A stretch of DNA of 32,298 nucleotides, taken from an uncultured Methanobrevibacter sp. Lineage in GTDB: Archaea; Methanobacteriota; Methanobacteria; Methanobacteriales; Methanobacteriaceae. Below, in pieces: positions 1-7,862 of the stretch. The first letter of the stretch is position 1. The number at the start of each line of letters is the position of its first letter. The notes below the pieces were generated by a model, which did no database searches, was not told the DNA's origin, and saw only the letters and a program-made list of their open reading frames with translations. The stretch is taken from the NCBI GenBank assembly GCA_900317865.1, contig ONIK01000010.1, forward strand, positions 1-32,298. Reading direction: 5' to 3'. The position numbers were made by a program, and so were the translations under genes.

Positions 1-1
1 T

Positions 2-391
2 AAACTGGTTCGGGACCAGATTACTGCAGTCCAGTATTTGGCAGAACATGACTATATTAAAGCAGGTAAGGATATTTCAAATCCTGGAATTTTGGGAACC
101 TTGGAAATGCTTTTAGAAACATCCGGCAAGGGTGCTAATGTTAATTTATTGGACATTCCAAAAAATGAGAATATGGATTGGGCAGACTGGCTGAAATCGT
201 ATCCAGGTTCCGGTTTTGTTTTCACAGCTCCTGAAGATAAATGTGAATTTATTAAAGAGTATTTGGCCAAGTACTCAATAGAAGCTAATGTCGTTGGTGA
301 AGTAACTGATGATTTAACATTAAACGTTACCTATGAAGGCCAAACGATAGAAGTTTTCAATCAAAATAATAATCCTGTTTTTAAATTATGA
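2..391 (+). CDS. mmp2: Methanogenesis marker protein 2, AIR-synthase-related (C-terminal part)
   Basis: Only the C-terminal 129 codons are present; the frame is open to the left edge, so the start lies outside the window. The segment around KDISNPGILGTLEMLLE is the conserved stretch of the C-terminal domain of AIR-synthase/selenophosphate-synthase-like proteins, and the whole tail fits the methanogenesis marker 2 family. Such proteins are ATP-using PurM-like enzymes; the substrate of this family is not established to my knowledge. The gene ends in a perfect palindrome that overlaps the stop codon. It is separated from the mmp3 operon by an adhesin-like fragment, which suggests that an insertion or rearrangement split a once closer marker-gene neighbourhood (inference). 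Confidence 0.8.
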   Translation, partial: KLVRDQITAVQYLAEHDYIKAGKDISNPGILGTLEMLLETSGKGANVNLLDIPKNENMDWADWLKSYPGSGFVFTAPEDKCEFIKEYLAKYSIEANVVGEVTDDLTLNVTYEGQTIEVFNQNNNPVFKL

Positions 392-410
392 TGTGGTTAA
401 TTAACCACAT
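391..410 (+). terminator. Perfect palindrome at the end of mmp2
   Basis: ATGTGGTTAATTAACCACAT is a 20-bp perfect inverted repeat beginning at the last base of the mmp2 stop codon. It is followed by AT-rich sequence with short T runs. It is most simply a transcription end hairpin, although a loopless palindrome could also bind a dimeric protein. Confidence 0.5.
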
Positions 411-507
411 TCATATTATATTTCACAAATAAATATATAAAAATTTAATTAGAAAATTTTTAACTGATGAAATTCAAATTAAATCCGGAGATAACTTTAC
501 AGCAGTA

Positions 508-1398
508 ATGACTAAAAAAAGCGTACCTCTTTTATTTTCTTCAATGCAATATTATACTACAAATTCCACATTTTTGAATGATGGAACCGGATGGGTGGAT
601 TTAGCATTAGATAATATTACAACATCTCTAAAAGTTTATACAAAAAAGATTCCATTTGTTACTTTTGATTTAGTTAAAATCTATAAAAATGAATCAAAAT
701 TTGTTTTACTCACTTTTGAACCTAATAAAACAGCAATATTTGAAATTAATGGCCAAACATATGAGAGAAAAACCAATGATTTTGGAACTTGTGAATTGGC
801 TATTAATTTGAATCCGGGTAATTATACTATTAAAACTACTTTTGATAATATAACTGTTGAAAATACTATTGAAGTGTTGCCTACTTTAATTGCAGATAAT
901 TTAGTAAAATTCTTTAGAAATGAATCACAATTCTATATTTCATTAATTGATGGTACAGGTAATTTTGTGCCTAATGCAACAATTACAATGAACATCAATG
1001 GAGTATTTTACAATCGCACGACCAATGAAAACGGAACAGCCAAACTTAACATTAACTTGAATCCTGGGGAATATATACTGACAGCTATTGATCCGCTGAC
1101 CGGACTGATGATATCTTATAATATAACAGTACTGCCCGTTTTAACGGCTGATGATATTAATATGACTTATAATGACGGAACACAATTTAGGGCAAAACTG
1201 GTTGACGGTCAAGGCAATCCGTTGGAAAATGCCGGAATAACATTTAATATCAACGGTGTATTCTACACCAGATACACCAATTCATCCGGTATTGCTTGTT
1301 TAAATATTAACTTGATGCCTGGTGAGTATATCATCACTTCACAGTATGAAAATGCTGTTATCTCAAATAAAATAACTATTTCTACAAAAGAGGACTAA
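508..1398 (+). CDS. Adhesin-like Ig-repeat protein, probably 5'-truncated
   Basis: A 296-aa product made almost wholly of three Ig-like (Big/invasin-type) repeats at about residues 50-125, 127-210 and 211-293. Each has the core NINGVFY..T(T/N)..G.A.LNINL.PGEYI, the same unit as the C-terminal repeats of the 768-aa protein at 15184-17490. There is no signal peptide, although such proteins are exported in Methanobrevibacter. The frame stays open upstream of this ATG back to position 433. That upstream stretch reads TDEIQIKSGDNFTAV, which looks like the first strands of another repeat domain. No ribosome site sits at a normal distance. I read it as the surviving 3' end of a larger adhesin gene, possibly not expressed. 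Confidence 0.55.
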   Translation: MTKKSVPLLFSSMQYYTTNSTFLNDGTGWVDLALDNITTSLKVYTKKIPFVTFDLVKIYKNESKFVLLTFEPNKTAIFEINGQTYERKTNDFGTCELAINLNPGNYTIKTTFDNITVENTIEVLPTLIADNLVKFFRNESQFYISLIDGTGNFVPNATITMNINGVFYNRTTNENGTAKLNINLNPGEYILTAIDPLTGLMISYNITVLPVLTADDINMTYNDGTQFRAKLVDGQGNPLENAGITFNINGVFYTRYTNSSGIACLNINLMPGEYIITSQYENAVISNKITISTKED

Positions 1399-1420
1399 AA
1401 ATCCTCTATTTTCTATTTTT
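1389..1420 (+). terminator. Intrinsic terminator after the adhesin-like fragment
   Basis: AGAGGA (1389-1394) pairs with TCCTCT (1402-1407) around a 7-nt loop and is followed by a T-rich run. The stop codon lies inside the hairpin. A kept terminator fits the 3' end of a real, once longer gene. Confidence 0.6.
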
Positions 1421-1465
1421 TTGGGGTATTGAATAACTACTATTTATTAATATTTCATTTTGAGA

Positions 1466-1535
1466 TAAATATTTAAATGAATAACTATTTTTATATTGAA
1501 AAACATAATTAACATATTAAACAATATATTAGGAG
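1466..1535 (+). promoter_or_regulatory. Promoter and ribosome site of the mmp3 operon
   Basis: A TATA-like stretch TAAATATTTAAA (1466-1477) would place transcription start near 1500. The ribosome site AGGAG (1531-1535) lies 5 nt before ATG 1541. This decides the start of mmp3 in favour of 1541 over an in-frame TTG at 1496, which has no such site and adds 15 residues that do not resemble the family N-terminus. Confidence 0.5.
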
Positions 1536-1540
1536 ATTGT

Positions 1541-3082
1541 ATGTTAATTAAAGTTAATGGCAAAGAGATTGATGTGGCTGAGGGGTCTACAATTCAAGAC
1601 GTAATTGGAGAAACTAATGCCCCATATACTCCTGGTAGTATTATTTGTCTAATTAAAGGTAAAAAAGAACTGGAAAAGAATATTACTAAATATAAAATCA
1701 AAACAACAAAAGGTTCTATTATTATTGAGCTGTCGGATAATGATGAAGCAAAGCCTATAATTGATGTGTGGAAAAATCAATATATGGAGTTTGTGGATTT
1801 ATCTATTAGGTGGTCTACTTCCAATGAAGTTGCTATCGGACCTATTGTAACTGACCTGGAGCCTATTCATGATGAATTCAAATATTATGAGGGGGATGTT
1901 GTTTTAAGTTTATCTAGTTTTAGTAATGAATCAACACATTTAATTCTTCTTAAAGAAAACATTACTAATGTATTCAGCGTACCTCCATACAATAAAGGTA
2001 TTTTTGCACATGTTATTGGTGGTAGAAAGACTTTAAATGAATTAACTGATGATGATAAGGTAACTTCTATTGAACCGATTATTGAGAGAAGTACAACAAC
2101 AGACAGTGCATCTGTTTCTGATTTAAGTACTGTTCTGGAAGAAGGTAATGAGTTATACACTTATATTTCTTTTGAAATTGATGAAAATTCACCGATTTGT
2201 GTTGAACACTTGTTTTCAATAATTAAGGATAACAGAATTAAGGTAAATTTTGATTCAAATTCTTTTGTAGGTTTTTATGAATTGGAAGGTATTGATAAAC
2301 CTAAAGAAGATACTACTCAAAGAGTTAGAGGAACAATAACTATTAGAAACACTGGTAAGGGTGTAGGTAGAATGTATGTTTACCGTGAAAACAGAGTATT
2401 GACTCCAAATCATACTACTGTCGGTAAAGTCACTGCCGGAATGGAAATAATAGATATTGCGAAAAAAGATGATTTTATAACTGTTAAATCAGAACAACAA
2501 AGATTATTATTACTGTCTAAATCTCAAAGCGAAGCAAGTAAAATACTGGCAGAGGCAGGTATTGAGCATGTTCGTGAGGGTGTAACTGATGACGATGGAT
2601 TAATTGTCGAACAATCTCCTAGACATACTATTGATATTTTAAAAGAAGGGAAAGTTGTAACAACAGCTGTTAATCCTAACGAAATACGTGATATTGAATT
2701 TGTTGATAATGCTCCAAGATCAGTTAAATACTTTAAATTAATTTCTGGTCTTTTGGAAAATCCTATTGGTAAGATTAAAGTTCACTTTGCAGTTCCGGGA
2801 ATGCATATTACTATTTTTGAAGGAGATAAGAAATTGGCTAAAGGTCTTGTCCCTGAAAATAATCCTGTCGACGTTGTAAATGAATGTGAGATTGGTATTA
2901 CTAATATGGCTTCAAAAAGTGCTGGTTTGATAGGTATTAGATTCGAACCTAATCGTGAATTTGGACCGACTGCAGAATCATTTAATGCAACAAACATTGT
3001 TGGTAAAATGGTTACTAATACTGAAGGTTTAGAAGAATTAAAAGAAGGAGTTGTAGTATATGTCAGAGAATCTATGTCCTAA
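1541..3082 (+). CDS. mmp3: Methanogenesis marker protein 3 (MCR activation complex component)
   Basis: 513 aa. The N-terminal 75 or so residues (MLIKVNGKEIDVAEGSTIQDV) look like a small beta-grasp/ubiquitin-like domain. The middle has a cyclophilin-like stretch, RGTITIRNTGKGVGRMYVYR, with a following VGKVTAGMEIIDIA, which is why the family has been described as peptidyl-prolyl-isomerase-like (UPF0288). From published work recalled from memory, Mmp3 co-purifies with McrC, Mmp7, Mmp17 and the ATPase A2 in the complex that reductively activates methyl-coenzyme M reductase. It opens the operon: mmp6 begins inside its last 23 nt, so translation of the two is probably coupled. Cytosolic. Confidence 0.9.
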   Translation: MLIKVNGKEIDVAEGSTIQDVIGETNAPYTPGSIICLIKGKKELEKNITKYKIKTTKGSIIIELSDNDEAKPIIDVWKNQYMEFVDLSIRWSTSNEVAIGPIVTDLEPIHDEFKYYEGDVVLSLSSFSNESTHLILLKENITNVFSVPPYNKGIFAHVIGGRKTLNELTDDDKVTSIEPIIERSTTTDSASVSDLSTVLEEGNELYTYISFEIDENSPICVEHLFSIIKDNRIKVNFDSNSFVGFYELEGIDKPKEDTTQRVRGTITIRNTGKGVGRMYVYRENRVLTPNHTTVGKVTAGMEIIDIAKKDDFITVKSEQQRLLLLSKSQSEASKILAEAGIEHVREGVTDDDGLIVEQSPRHTIDILKEGKVVTTAVNPNEIRDIEFVDNAPRSVKYFKLISGLLENPIGKIKVHFAVPGMHITIFEGDKKLAKGLVPENNPVDVVNECEIGITNMASKSAGLIGIRFEPNREFGPTAESFNATNIVGKMVTNTEGLEELKEGVVVYVRESMS

Positions 3083-3527
3083 AGTTAACATGAGTAGTGA
3101 AGACTGGGATCCGGATGTAATTACTCGTATGATTATTCTTGGACCGGGAGCTCGTGTAAGCGAAAGTGAAATCGTTGGTGAATTCCACATGCTTGGATTG
3201 CCTTTAACAATTAAAAACACCTGTTATGGGTCAATGATTAGTGGAAAAAAGGATGATGTTTTAAAAGCTATTGAAGAGATTAGAAAACTTGATCCTCCAC
3301 ATATATTCACTAAAGAGAGAGGATTTGCTCCAGGTGATCCTAGAAGATGCAGAGGTCATAGATTTGGACCTAGGGAAGGATTCCATCAAATGGAAAAAGA
3401 ATATACAATACTTGGTTATGTTGCTGAAGCGTTAGAAAATCCTAAAGACGTAACAGTCGAAAAGAAAAAACCAGTTAAAGTTGACGATTTTAAAGAAATT
3501 ATGAATGAATGTTTAGAAAACAAATAA
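3060..3527 (+). CDS. mmp6: Methanogenesis marker protein 6
   Basis: 155 aa, full family length. The most distinctive part is the basic, glycine-rich segment at residues 88-109 (GFAPGDPRRCRGHRFGPREG). The N-terminal half is ferredoxin-fold-like, with ITRMIILGPGARVSESEIVGEF. Its biochemical role is not established; the family occurs essentially only in organisms with MCR, and its place between mmp3 and mmp5 ties it to MCR maturation or activation. Ribosome site AAGGAG (3045-3050) is inside mmp3 and 9 nt before the ATG. The 23-nt overlap with mmp3 is in a different frame. Confidence 0.9.
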   Translation: MSENLCPKVNMSSEDWDPDVITRMIILGPGARVSESEIVGEFHMLGLPLTIKNTCYGSMISGKKDDVLKAIEEIRKLDPPHIFTKERGFAPGDPRRCRGHRFGPREGFHQMEKEYTILGYVAEALENPKDVTVEKKKPVKVDDFKEIMNECLENK

Positions 3528-3542
3528 ATTATAGGTGAAAAT

Positions 3543-3998
3543 ATGGTGAAAGTAGCTATTTATCCTCCAAATTCATTAATCTTGGCAGATTTAATTGAAA
3601 GGAAAGGTCATACTCCTTTAGTTCTTCAAAAACAAATTAGGCAAAAAATCAAAGACCCGGAAATTGACTCTCCTCCAATGAACATTACTGAAGAAGATCC
3701 AATTAAAGGTCTTAAATATGCAGCAATTGAGGTTCCGTCAGGTGTTCGTGGTAGAATGTCAATTATCGGACCATTAATAGATGAAGCTGAAGCTGCTATT
3801 ATTGTTGATGGTGCACCGTTCGGATTTGGTTGTATTGGATGTGCGAGAACTAATGAATTATCAATATTCTTACTTAGAAATCGTGATATTCCTGTTTTAG
3901 AGATAACTTATCCAACAAATCAGGATGAAACATATGTAATGGTTAATGAAATTAATAATTTCATTGATTCACTTGAAGAAAAATCAGAGGAGGAATAA
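3543..3998 (+). CDS. mmp5: Methanogenesis marker protein 5
   Basis: 151 aa, matching the usual family length. The N-terminus MVKVAIYPPNSLILADLIER and the motif GFGCIGCART, with a cysteine pair at C97/C100, are family hallmarks. The pair suggests metal or cluster binding, or redox chemistry, but the function is not known. Ribosome site AGGTGA (3532-3537) sits 5 nt before the ATG, 15 nt after mmp6. The gene ends 3 nt before mmp15 and contains the GAGGAGG ribosome site of that gene. Third gene of the mmp3-6-5-15-17 operon. Confidence 0.9.
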   Translation: MVKVAIYPPNSLILADLIERKGHTPLVLQKQIRQKIKDPEIDSPPMNITEEDPIKGLKYAAIEVPSGVRGRMSIIGPLIDEAEAAIIVDGAPFGFGCIGCARTNELSIFLLRNRDIPVLEITYPTNQDETYVMVNEINNFIDSLEEKSEEE

Positions 3999-4001
3999 AA
4001 T

Positions 4002-5243
4002 ATGGTAAAAATTGCTTTAGTTTCATGTGGAACTGAATATAGTGGAATTCAAAAGGAAATTGAAAAAGCAGCTAATAAATTTGGTGCAGAAATTATTCTT
4101 CCAGAAATTGATTTGGATTACATTGATGAAGCATATGAGAAATTCGGTTTTTCTGCTCAAAGTTCAAGTTTAAAATTAATGATTGCAAGAGCTATGGCTA
4201 TTGTTGAAGGTAAATCAAAACCTGATGCAGTATTTATTGCTACCTGTTTCAGATGCGCTGAAGCAGCACTTGTAAGAAATGAAGTAAGACGTTTTATACA
4301 AAATAATACTCGTATACCTGTAGTTACCTATTCATTTACTGAAAGAACAAAAGCTGATGAATTATTCATCCGTATGGAAGCATTAGCTACTACTGTAACT
4401 CGTAGAAGTATTCTTGCTCGTGAAAAACAAGAAGGCCTTACTCTTGGCCTAGACTCCGGTTCAACCACTACAAAAGCTGTTCTGATGGAAAACAATAATG
4501 TTATTGGGACCGGTTGGACATCAACTAAAGATATCATTGAATCTGCAAAAACTGCAGCAGCCGAAGCATTCGGACAAACTGATTATGACTGGGATGATTT
4601 GGATGGTATTGGAACTACGGGTTATGGTAGATTTACTATGGGCCAGGAATTTGGTGCTGAACTTATTCAGGAGGAATTATCCGTCAATGCTAAAGGTGCA
4701 GTTTATTTAGCTGATCGTCAAAAAGGCGAAGCTACTGTATTGGATATTGGTGGTATGGATAACAAAGTAATTACTGTTAATAATGGTATTCCTGATAACT
4801 TTACCATGGGTGGTATCTGTGCCGGTGCATCCGGAAGATTTTTAGATATGACTTCACGCAGACTGGATGTTGACATTACTGAACTCGGTCCTTTAGCTGT
4901 TCAGGGGGATTGGAGAAGGGCAATGTTAAACTCATACTGTATTGTATTCGGTATTCAGGACCTTGTTACTACTCTTGCAGCAGGAGGATCTAAAGCAGAT
5001 GTTGCAGCAGCTGCATGTCACTCTGTATCAGAGCAAGTTTACGAACAACAACTTCAGGAAATTGATATTCGTGAACCATTGATACAAGTGGGAGGAACAA
5101 GTTTAATTTCAGGTCTTGTAGAAGCTGTAAGTGAAACTTTAGGTGGAATTGAAGTTATTGTTCCTGAATATTCTCAACACATTGGTGCTGTAGGTGCAGC
5201 TCTTCTTGTGTCAGGAATGGGACACAGACAAGATAATAAATAA
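4002..5243 (+). CDS. mmp15: Methanogenesis marker protein 15, BadF/BcrA-type ASKHA ATPase
   Basis: 413 aa. The N-terminal domain (about 1-140) carries a cysteine pair TCFRC at C82/C85. The C-terminal domain (about 145-410) is an ASKHA ATPase of the BadF/BadG/BcrA/HgdC class: phosphate-1 loop LGLDSGSTTTKAV at 148-160, CAGASGRF at 273-280 (the cysteine that holds a [4Fe-4S] cluster in the HgdC family), C313 and an adenosine motif VGGTS at 363-367. HgdC-type proteins use ATP to drive low-potential electron transfer, as in dehydratase activation. A similar role in reducing F430 of MCR is a natural inference from this operon, but the main ATPase of the characterised complex is the ABC protein A2, so this protein's exact part is open. 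Confidence 0.88.
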   Translation: MVKIALVSCGTEYSGIQKEIEKAANKFGAEIILPEIDLDYIDEAYEKFGFSAQSSSLKLMIARAMAIVEGKSKPDAVFIATCFRCAEAALVRNEVRRFIQNNTRIPVVTYSFTERTKADELFIRMEALATTVTRRSILAREKQEGLTLGLDSGSTTTKAVLMENNNVIGTGWTSTKDIIESAKTAAAEAFGQTDYDWDDLDGIGTTGYGRFTMGQEFGAELIQEELSVNAKGAVYLADRQKGEATVLDIGGMDNKVITVNNGIPDNFTMGGICAGASGRFLDMTSRRLDVDITELGPLAVQGDWRRAMLNSYCIVFGIQDLVTTLAAGGSKADVAAAACHSVSEQVYEQQLQEIDIREPLIQVGGTSLISGLVEAVSETLGGIEVIVPEYSQHIGAVGAALLVSGMGHRQDNK

Positions 5244-5254
5244 AGAGTGATTTG

Positions 5255-5815
5255 ATGTTAGTTGAATGCTATGATAAGAAAGGTGCAGAAGTTTACGAAA
5301 TCATCATTAAACAAATCTTTCAGGATTTGGTGTTAGGTCCTTCCGTTGATGATTTAAAGGCTTTTGTAAATCCTGATGATCCTGTATTTATATTAGCTAT
5401 TAAAATGAAAAAGACTTCTACTGTTGTTGAATTCAAAGATGTTGCTTCATTTACTTATAATAAAGCAGATGACGTAACTATGATTCTTGTTGATGATGAA
5501 AATTACCTTCCTAATATTTTAAATAAATTATGGAGAATGTTTTCAAGAGATGAAATATATCAGCCAAACAGATACCAACTAGAAATTTCAGGAAACCAAA
5601 TGAATTTAGAAACTTTGGTCATTGATGACCCTCACTCTAATCTTCAAAGAAGAATTTATGATGCAATATTTAGAATTTTGCCTGAAGGATTTAAAATTAT
5701 AAAGGATATGTCTACTAATGACATTGTAGCTGTTGTTGCTACTGATGAGCTAATCATGGATGCGTGGGTTGAAAAAGCAAATGAATATATTGCTGAATTA
5801 GAAAGCGGAATGTAG
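5255..5815 (+). CDS. mmp17: Methanogenesis marker protein 17 (MCR activation complex component)
   Basis: 186 aa from ATG 5255. A TTG immediately upstream at 5252 would add one residue but lies closer to the GAGTGA ribosome site (5245-5250). The sequence (MLVECYDKKGAEVYEIIIKQ onward) fits the marker 17 family over its whole length. Published structural work on the MCR activation complex, recalled from memory, places Mmp17 with McrC, Mmp7, Mmp3 and A2. It is the last gene of the mmp3 operon: the TATA box of nifB begins within 10 nt of its stop, so readthrough and independent transcription of nifB are both possible. Confidence 0.88.
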   Translation: MLVECYDKKGAEVYEIIIKQIFQDLVLGPSVDDLKAFVNPDDPVFILAIKMKKTSTVVEFKDVASFTYNKADDVTMILVDDENYLPNILNKLWRMFSRDEIYQPNRYQLEISGNQMNLETLVIDDPHSNLQRRIYDAIFRILPEGFKIIKDMSTNDIVAVVATDELIMDAWVEKANEYIAELESGM

Positions 5816-5864
5816 AAAAGTATATATAACACTTGTTATAAAATAACTATAAATAAATGGGGAG
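5816..5864 (+). promoter_or_regulatory. Promoter and ribosome site of nifB
   Basis: GTATATATAA (5820-5829) is a strong archaeal TATA box, placing transcription start near 5852. GGGGAG (5859-5864) is the ribosome site, 11 nt before ATG 5876 and only 2 nt before GTG 5867, which favours the ATG. nifB can therefore be transcribed separately from mmp17. Confidence 0.6.
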
Positions 5865-5875
5865 AAGTGGTTTTT

Positions 5876-6742
5876 ATGAATGAACATAAAGGTTCAAGAT
5901 TTGCTCATATCACTAAAGCACATCCTTGCTTTAATGAAAAAATGCATGATAAAGTTGGTAGAGCTCACGTACCAGTTGCACCTAAGTGTAATATCTTCTG
6001 TAATTTCTGTACAAGGGATATTAATAATGAAGAGGATAGGCCTGGTGTAGCAAGCTGTATAATGAATCCTGATGATGCAATTGCTCATATTGATGATGTA
6101 ACTGCTGATGGTCCAATTTCAGTTGTTGGTGTGGCAGGTCCCGGTGATTCTCTTGCTAACGAAGCAACATTTGAATTCTTTGAAAAAATGGCTGATAAAC
6201 ATCCTGATTTGATTAAATGTATGAGTACAAACGGGCTTTTACTTCCAAAATATGCTGATAGACTTGCAGAACTTGGAGTAAATTCAGTTACTGTAACAAT
6301 AAATGCAATTGATCCAGATATTGCTGTGGATATTTATTCATTCATTAAATATGAAGGAAAAGTATATAAGGATTATGAGGCTGTTGAAATCTTAATCAAA
6401 AATCAGTTGGATGGTGTTGAAAAGGCAGCAGCTAATGGTTTAGTCGTTAAAGTAAACTCAGTTTTAATTCCAGGTTTAAATGATGAACATATCATCGAAA
6501 TCGCAAAAGAAGTTAAAAAGAGAGGCGCTTCTTTAATGAATATTTTACCGTTAATACCATTAGGTAAAATGAAACACTATTCACGTCCGGACTGTTCTAT
6601 GATGGAAAGTGTTCGTGAACAAGTAGAAGAAATAATACCTGTATTTAGGGCATGTACCCAATGTAGGGCAGATGCTTATGGAATTCCGGGTAAAAAAAGC
6701 GAAGATCATCATTTAGGAATGACTCCACAAAGTCATTACTAA
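5876..6742 (+). CDS. nifB: NifB-type radical SAM cofactor synthase
   Basis: 288 aa from ATG 5876. Clear NifB hallmarks: HPCF at 16-19, the radical SAM motif VAPKCNIFCNFC with C38, C42 and C45, the following RPGV, and the C-terminal CTQCRADAYGIPG with C260 and C263, which bind an accessory cluster. NifB joins two [4Fe-4S] units and inserts a carbide from SAM to make the [8Fe-9S-C] L-cluster. The stand-alone archaeal form without a NifX domain fits the length. No nifH, nifD or nifK is in the window. Its place after mmp3-mmp17 matches the L-cluster-like clusters reported in the MCR activation complex, so the product is probably destined for that complex (inference). T-rich sequence follows the stop at 6743-6765. 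Confidence 0.92.
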   Translation: MNEHKGSRFAHITKAHPCFNEKMHDKVGRAHVPVAPKCNIFCNFCTRDINNEEDRPGVASCIMNPDDAIAHIDDVTADGPISVVGVAGPGDSLANEATFEFFEKMADKHPDLIKCMSTNGLLLPKYADRLAELGVNSVTVTINAIDPDIAVDIYSFIKYEGKVYKDYEAVEILIKNQLDGVEKAAANGLVVKVNSVLIPGLNDEHIIEIAKEVKKRGASLMNILPLIPLGKMKHYSRPDCSMMESVREQVEEIIPVFRACTQCRADAYGIPGKKSEDHHLGMTPQSHY

Positions 6743-6845
6743 ATCTATTTTTTATTTTTTTCCAAAAGAACAAAAAACTGATTAAACATACATAATATCA
6801 TTTACTATAATGAAAAATGGAAAAGTTTTAAAAAATATTTGTTAT

Positions 6846-7445
6846 TTAAGATTTTATTCCATTATATAATATATCAAAGAAAGCTTTAGCATGTTTATTT
6901 GATTCCATTTCTTGGAAATCATGTTCTTTATTATATACTTTTCCCAGTACCATGGATTGAAATGTGATACTAAAACACATTATGGCCAATACTGTACTAT
7001 TAACTTCTCTAATATTGCCCTTTTCTTCCTGTATTTTAAAGAAACTTTCAAGTTTGGAAATACATGTATTTGTAATCTTTGAGATTAAAATTTTATTTCC
7101 TTCGATATCACTTACTTCTTCTAAAGCTACTTTAACTATACTGTAATCTTCATCAGAAAGGTTGTATAGTTGAATAAAATTGTTTCTGAGGTATTCCTCA
7201 ATTTCTACATTTTCATCATAGTTAAAAATTGTTTCTATTTTTTCAAGGAATATTTGAAGATAATAGTCTTTTGTAGCATCAATTAAATTTTGTTTATTTT
7301 TAAACTTTCTAAAAATAGTTACTTCGTTTACATTAGCTTCTTTAGCAATTTTTTTAGTCGTCGTTTTTTTAAATCCGTCTTTACGAAGAATTTTAAAAGT
7401 TGCTTCTATAATTTTTTCTTCAGTATTATCAGTTTCAATAACTAT
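6846..7445 (-). pseudogene. TetR-family regulator, intact frame without a standard start codon
   Basis: Reading the minus strand gives about 199 codons with no internal stop, closely similar along its whole length to the TetR protein at 10270-10860. Shared stretches include the helix-turn-helix TTTKKIA.EA.VNEVTIFRKF and the C-terminal DILYNGIK. The codon aligned with the paralog's ATG is ATA (complement of 7443-7445). No ATG, GTG or TTG occurs between it and the upstream stop (7482-7484), and the first later candidates are far too deep to give a working regulator. The GGGGAG ribosome site of the paralog is also missing. It is either a very recent pseudogene that lost only its start region, or a leaderless gene using ATA or ATT. 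An ordinary gene finder would miss it. Confidence 0.7.
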
Positions 7446-7460
7446 GATTATATTATATGT

Positions 7461-7485
7461 GTTTTTAATATTAAAACTTGATTAT
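7461..7485 (-). promoter_or_regulatory. Conserved block upstream of the left TetR gene
   Basis: GTTTTTAATATTAAAAC (7461-7477) contains the perfect palindrome TTTTAATATTAAAA (7463-7476) and continues into CTTGATTA. The same block, with a few changes, lies at 10901-10924 before the other TetR gene. It may hold the TATA element and an operator for TetR autoregulation. Here it is only 15 nt from the presumed start codon; in the intact paralog it is 40 nt away, suggesting that about 25 nt with the ribosome site were lost. Confidence 0.4.
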
Positions 7486-7496
7486 ATTTTTTTTGA

Positions 7497-7862
7497 ACGA
7501 TGGTGGGTGTCCGCCAAAACCAATTTTTGAGTGTGATTCTAGTAAATGGTCACATCAAGCTTTAATTGATGGGTAGCGGACATACTTTCACAGAAATCTA
7601 CAATATGTTCTTTATTATTCTGTTCTCTTTGAATTAACTTGGTGAAGTGGTATGTGTATGTAACTAGATTGTATTTGGGAGCATATTTCTATTGTAAAGT
7701 TATTTAAAAAGAGTTATGATGTAGGTTGGAGAGATATGTTTATTTATGAACCTAAAAACACCCTTTCCAGTATTATTTAGTGCTTAAACGATATATAAAA
7801 CTTTCTTTTGTGATGATAAATGTTTGATTAGTATTGATTTTCCAATGAGTTTGATTTATTGT
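7497..7862. other. Gene-poor stretch with a possible decayed coding or insertion-sequence remnant
   Basis: This 366-nt gap has no intact gene. On the plus strand, one frame reads GGCPPKPIFECDSSKWSH and further plausible protein before an in-frame TAG at about 7576. More protein-like pieces follow, interrupted by further stops and shifts. The motif TGTCCGC at 7508-7514 is mirrored by GCGGACA at 7575-7581. Such a patchwork fits a decayed gene, perhaps a transposase, but I cannot assign a family. Confidence 0.25.

Noticed and set aside
1496..1540. TTG at 1496 as the start of mmp3
   Set aside because: No ribosome site, and the added 15 residues are low-complexity; ATG 1541 has AGGAG at the right distance and the normal family N-terminus.
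5876..6742. A nitrogen fixation locus
   Set aside because: nifB is the only nif-type gene seen; all neighbours on its left are MCR marker genes and those on its right are unrelated.
6964..7481. Plus-strand frames at 6964-7146 and 7290-7481
   Set aside because: They are antisense shadows of the TetR reading frame on the minus strand, whose sequence matches the paralog codon by codon.
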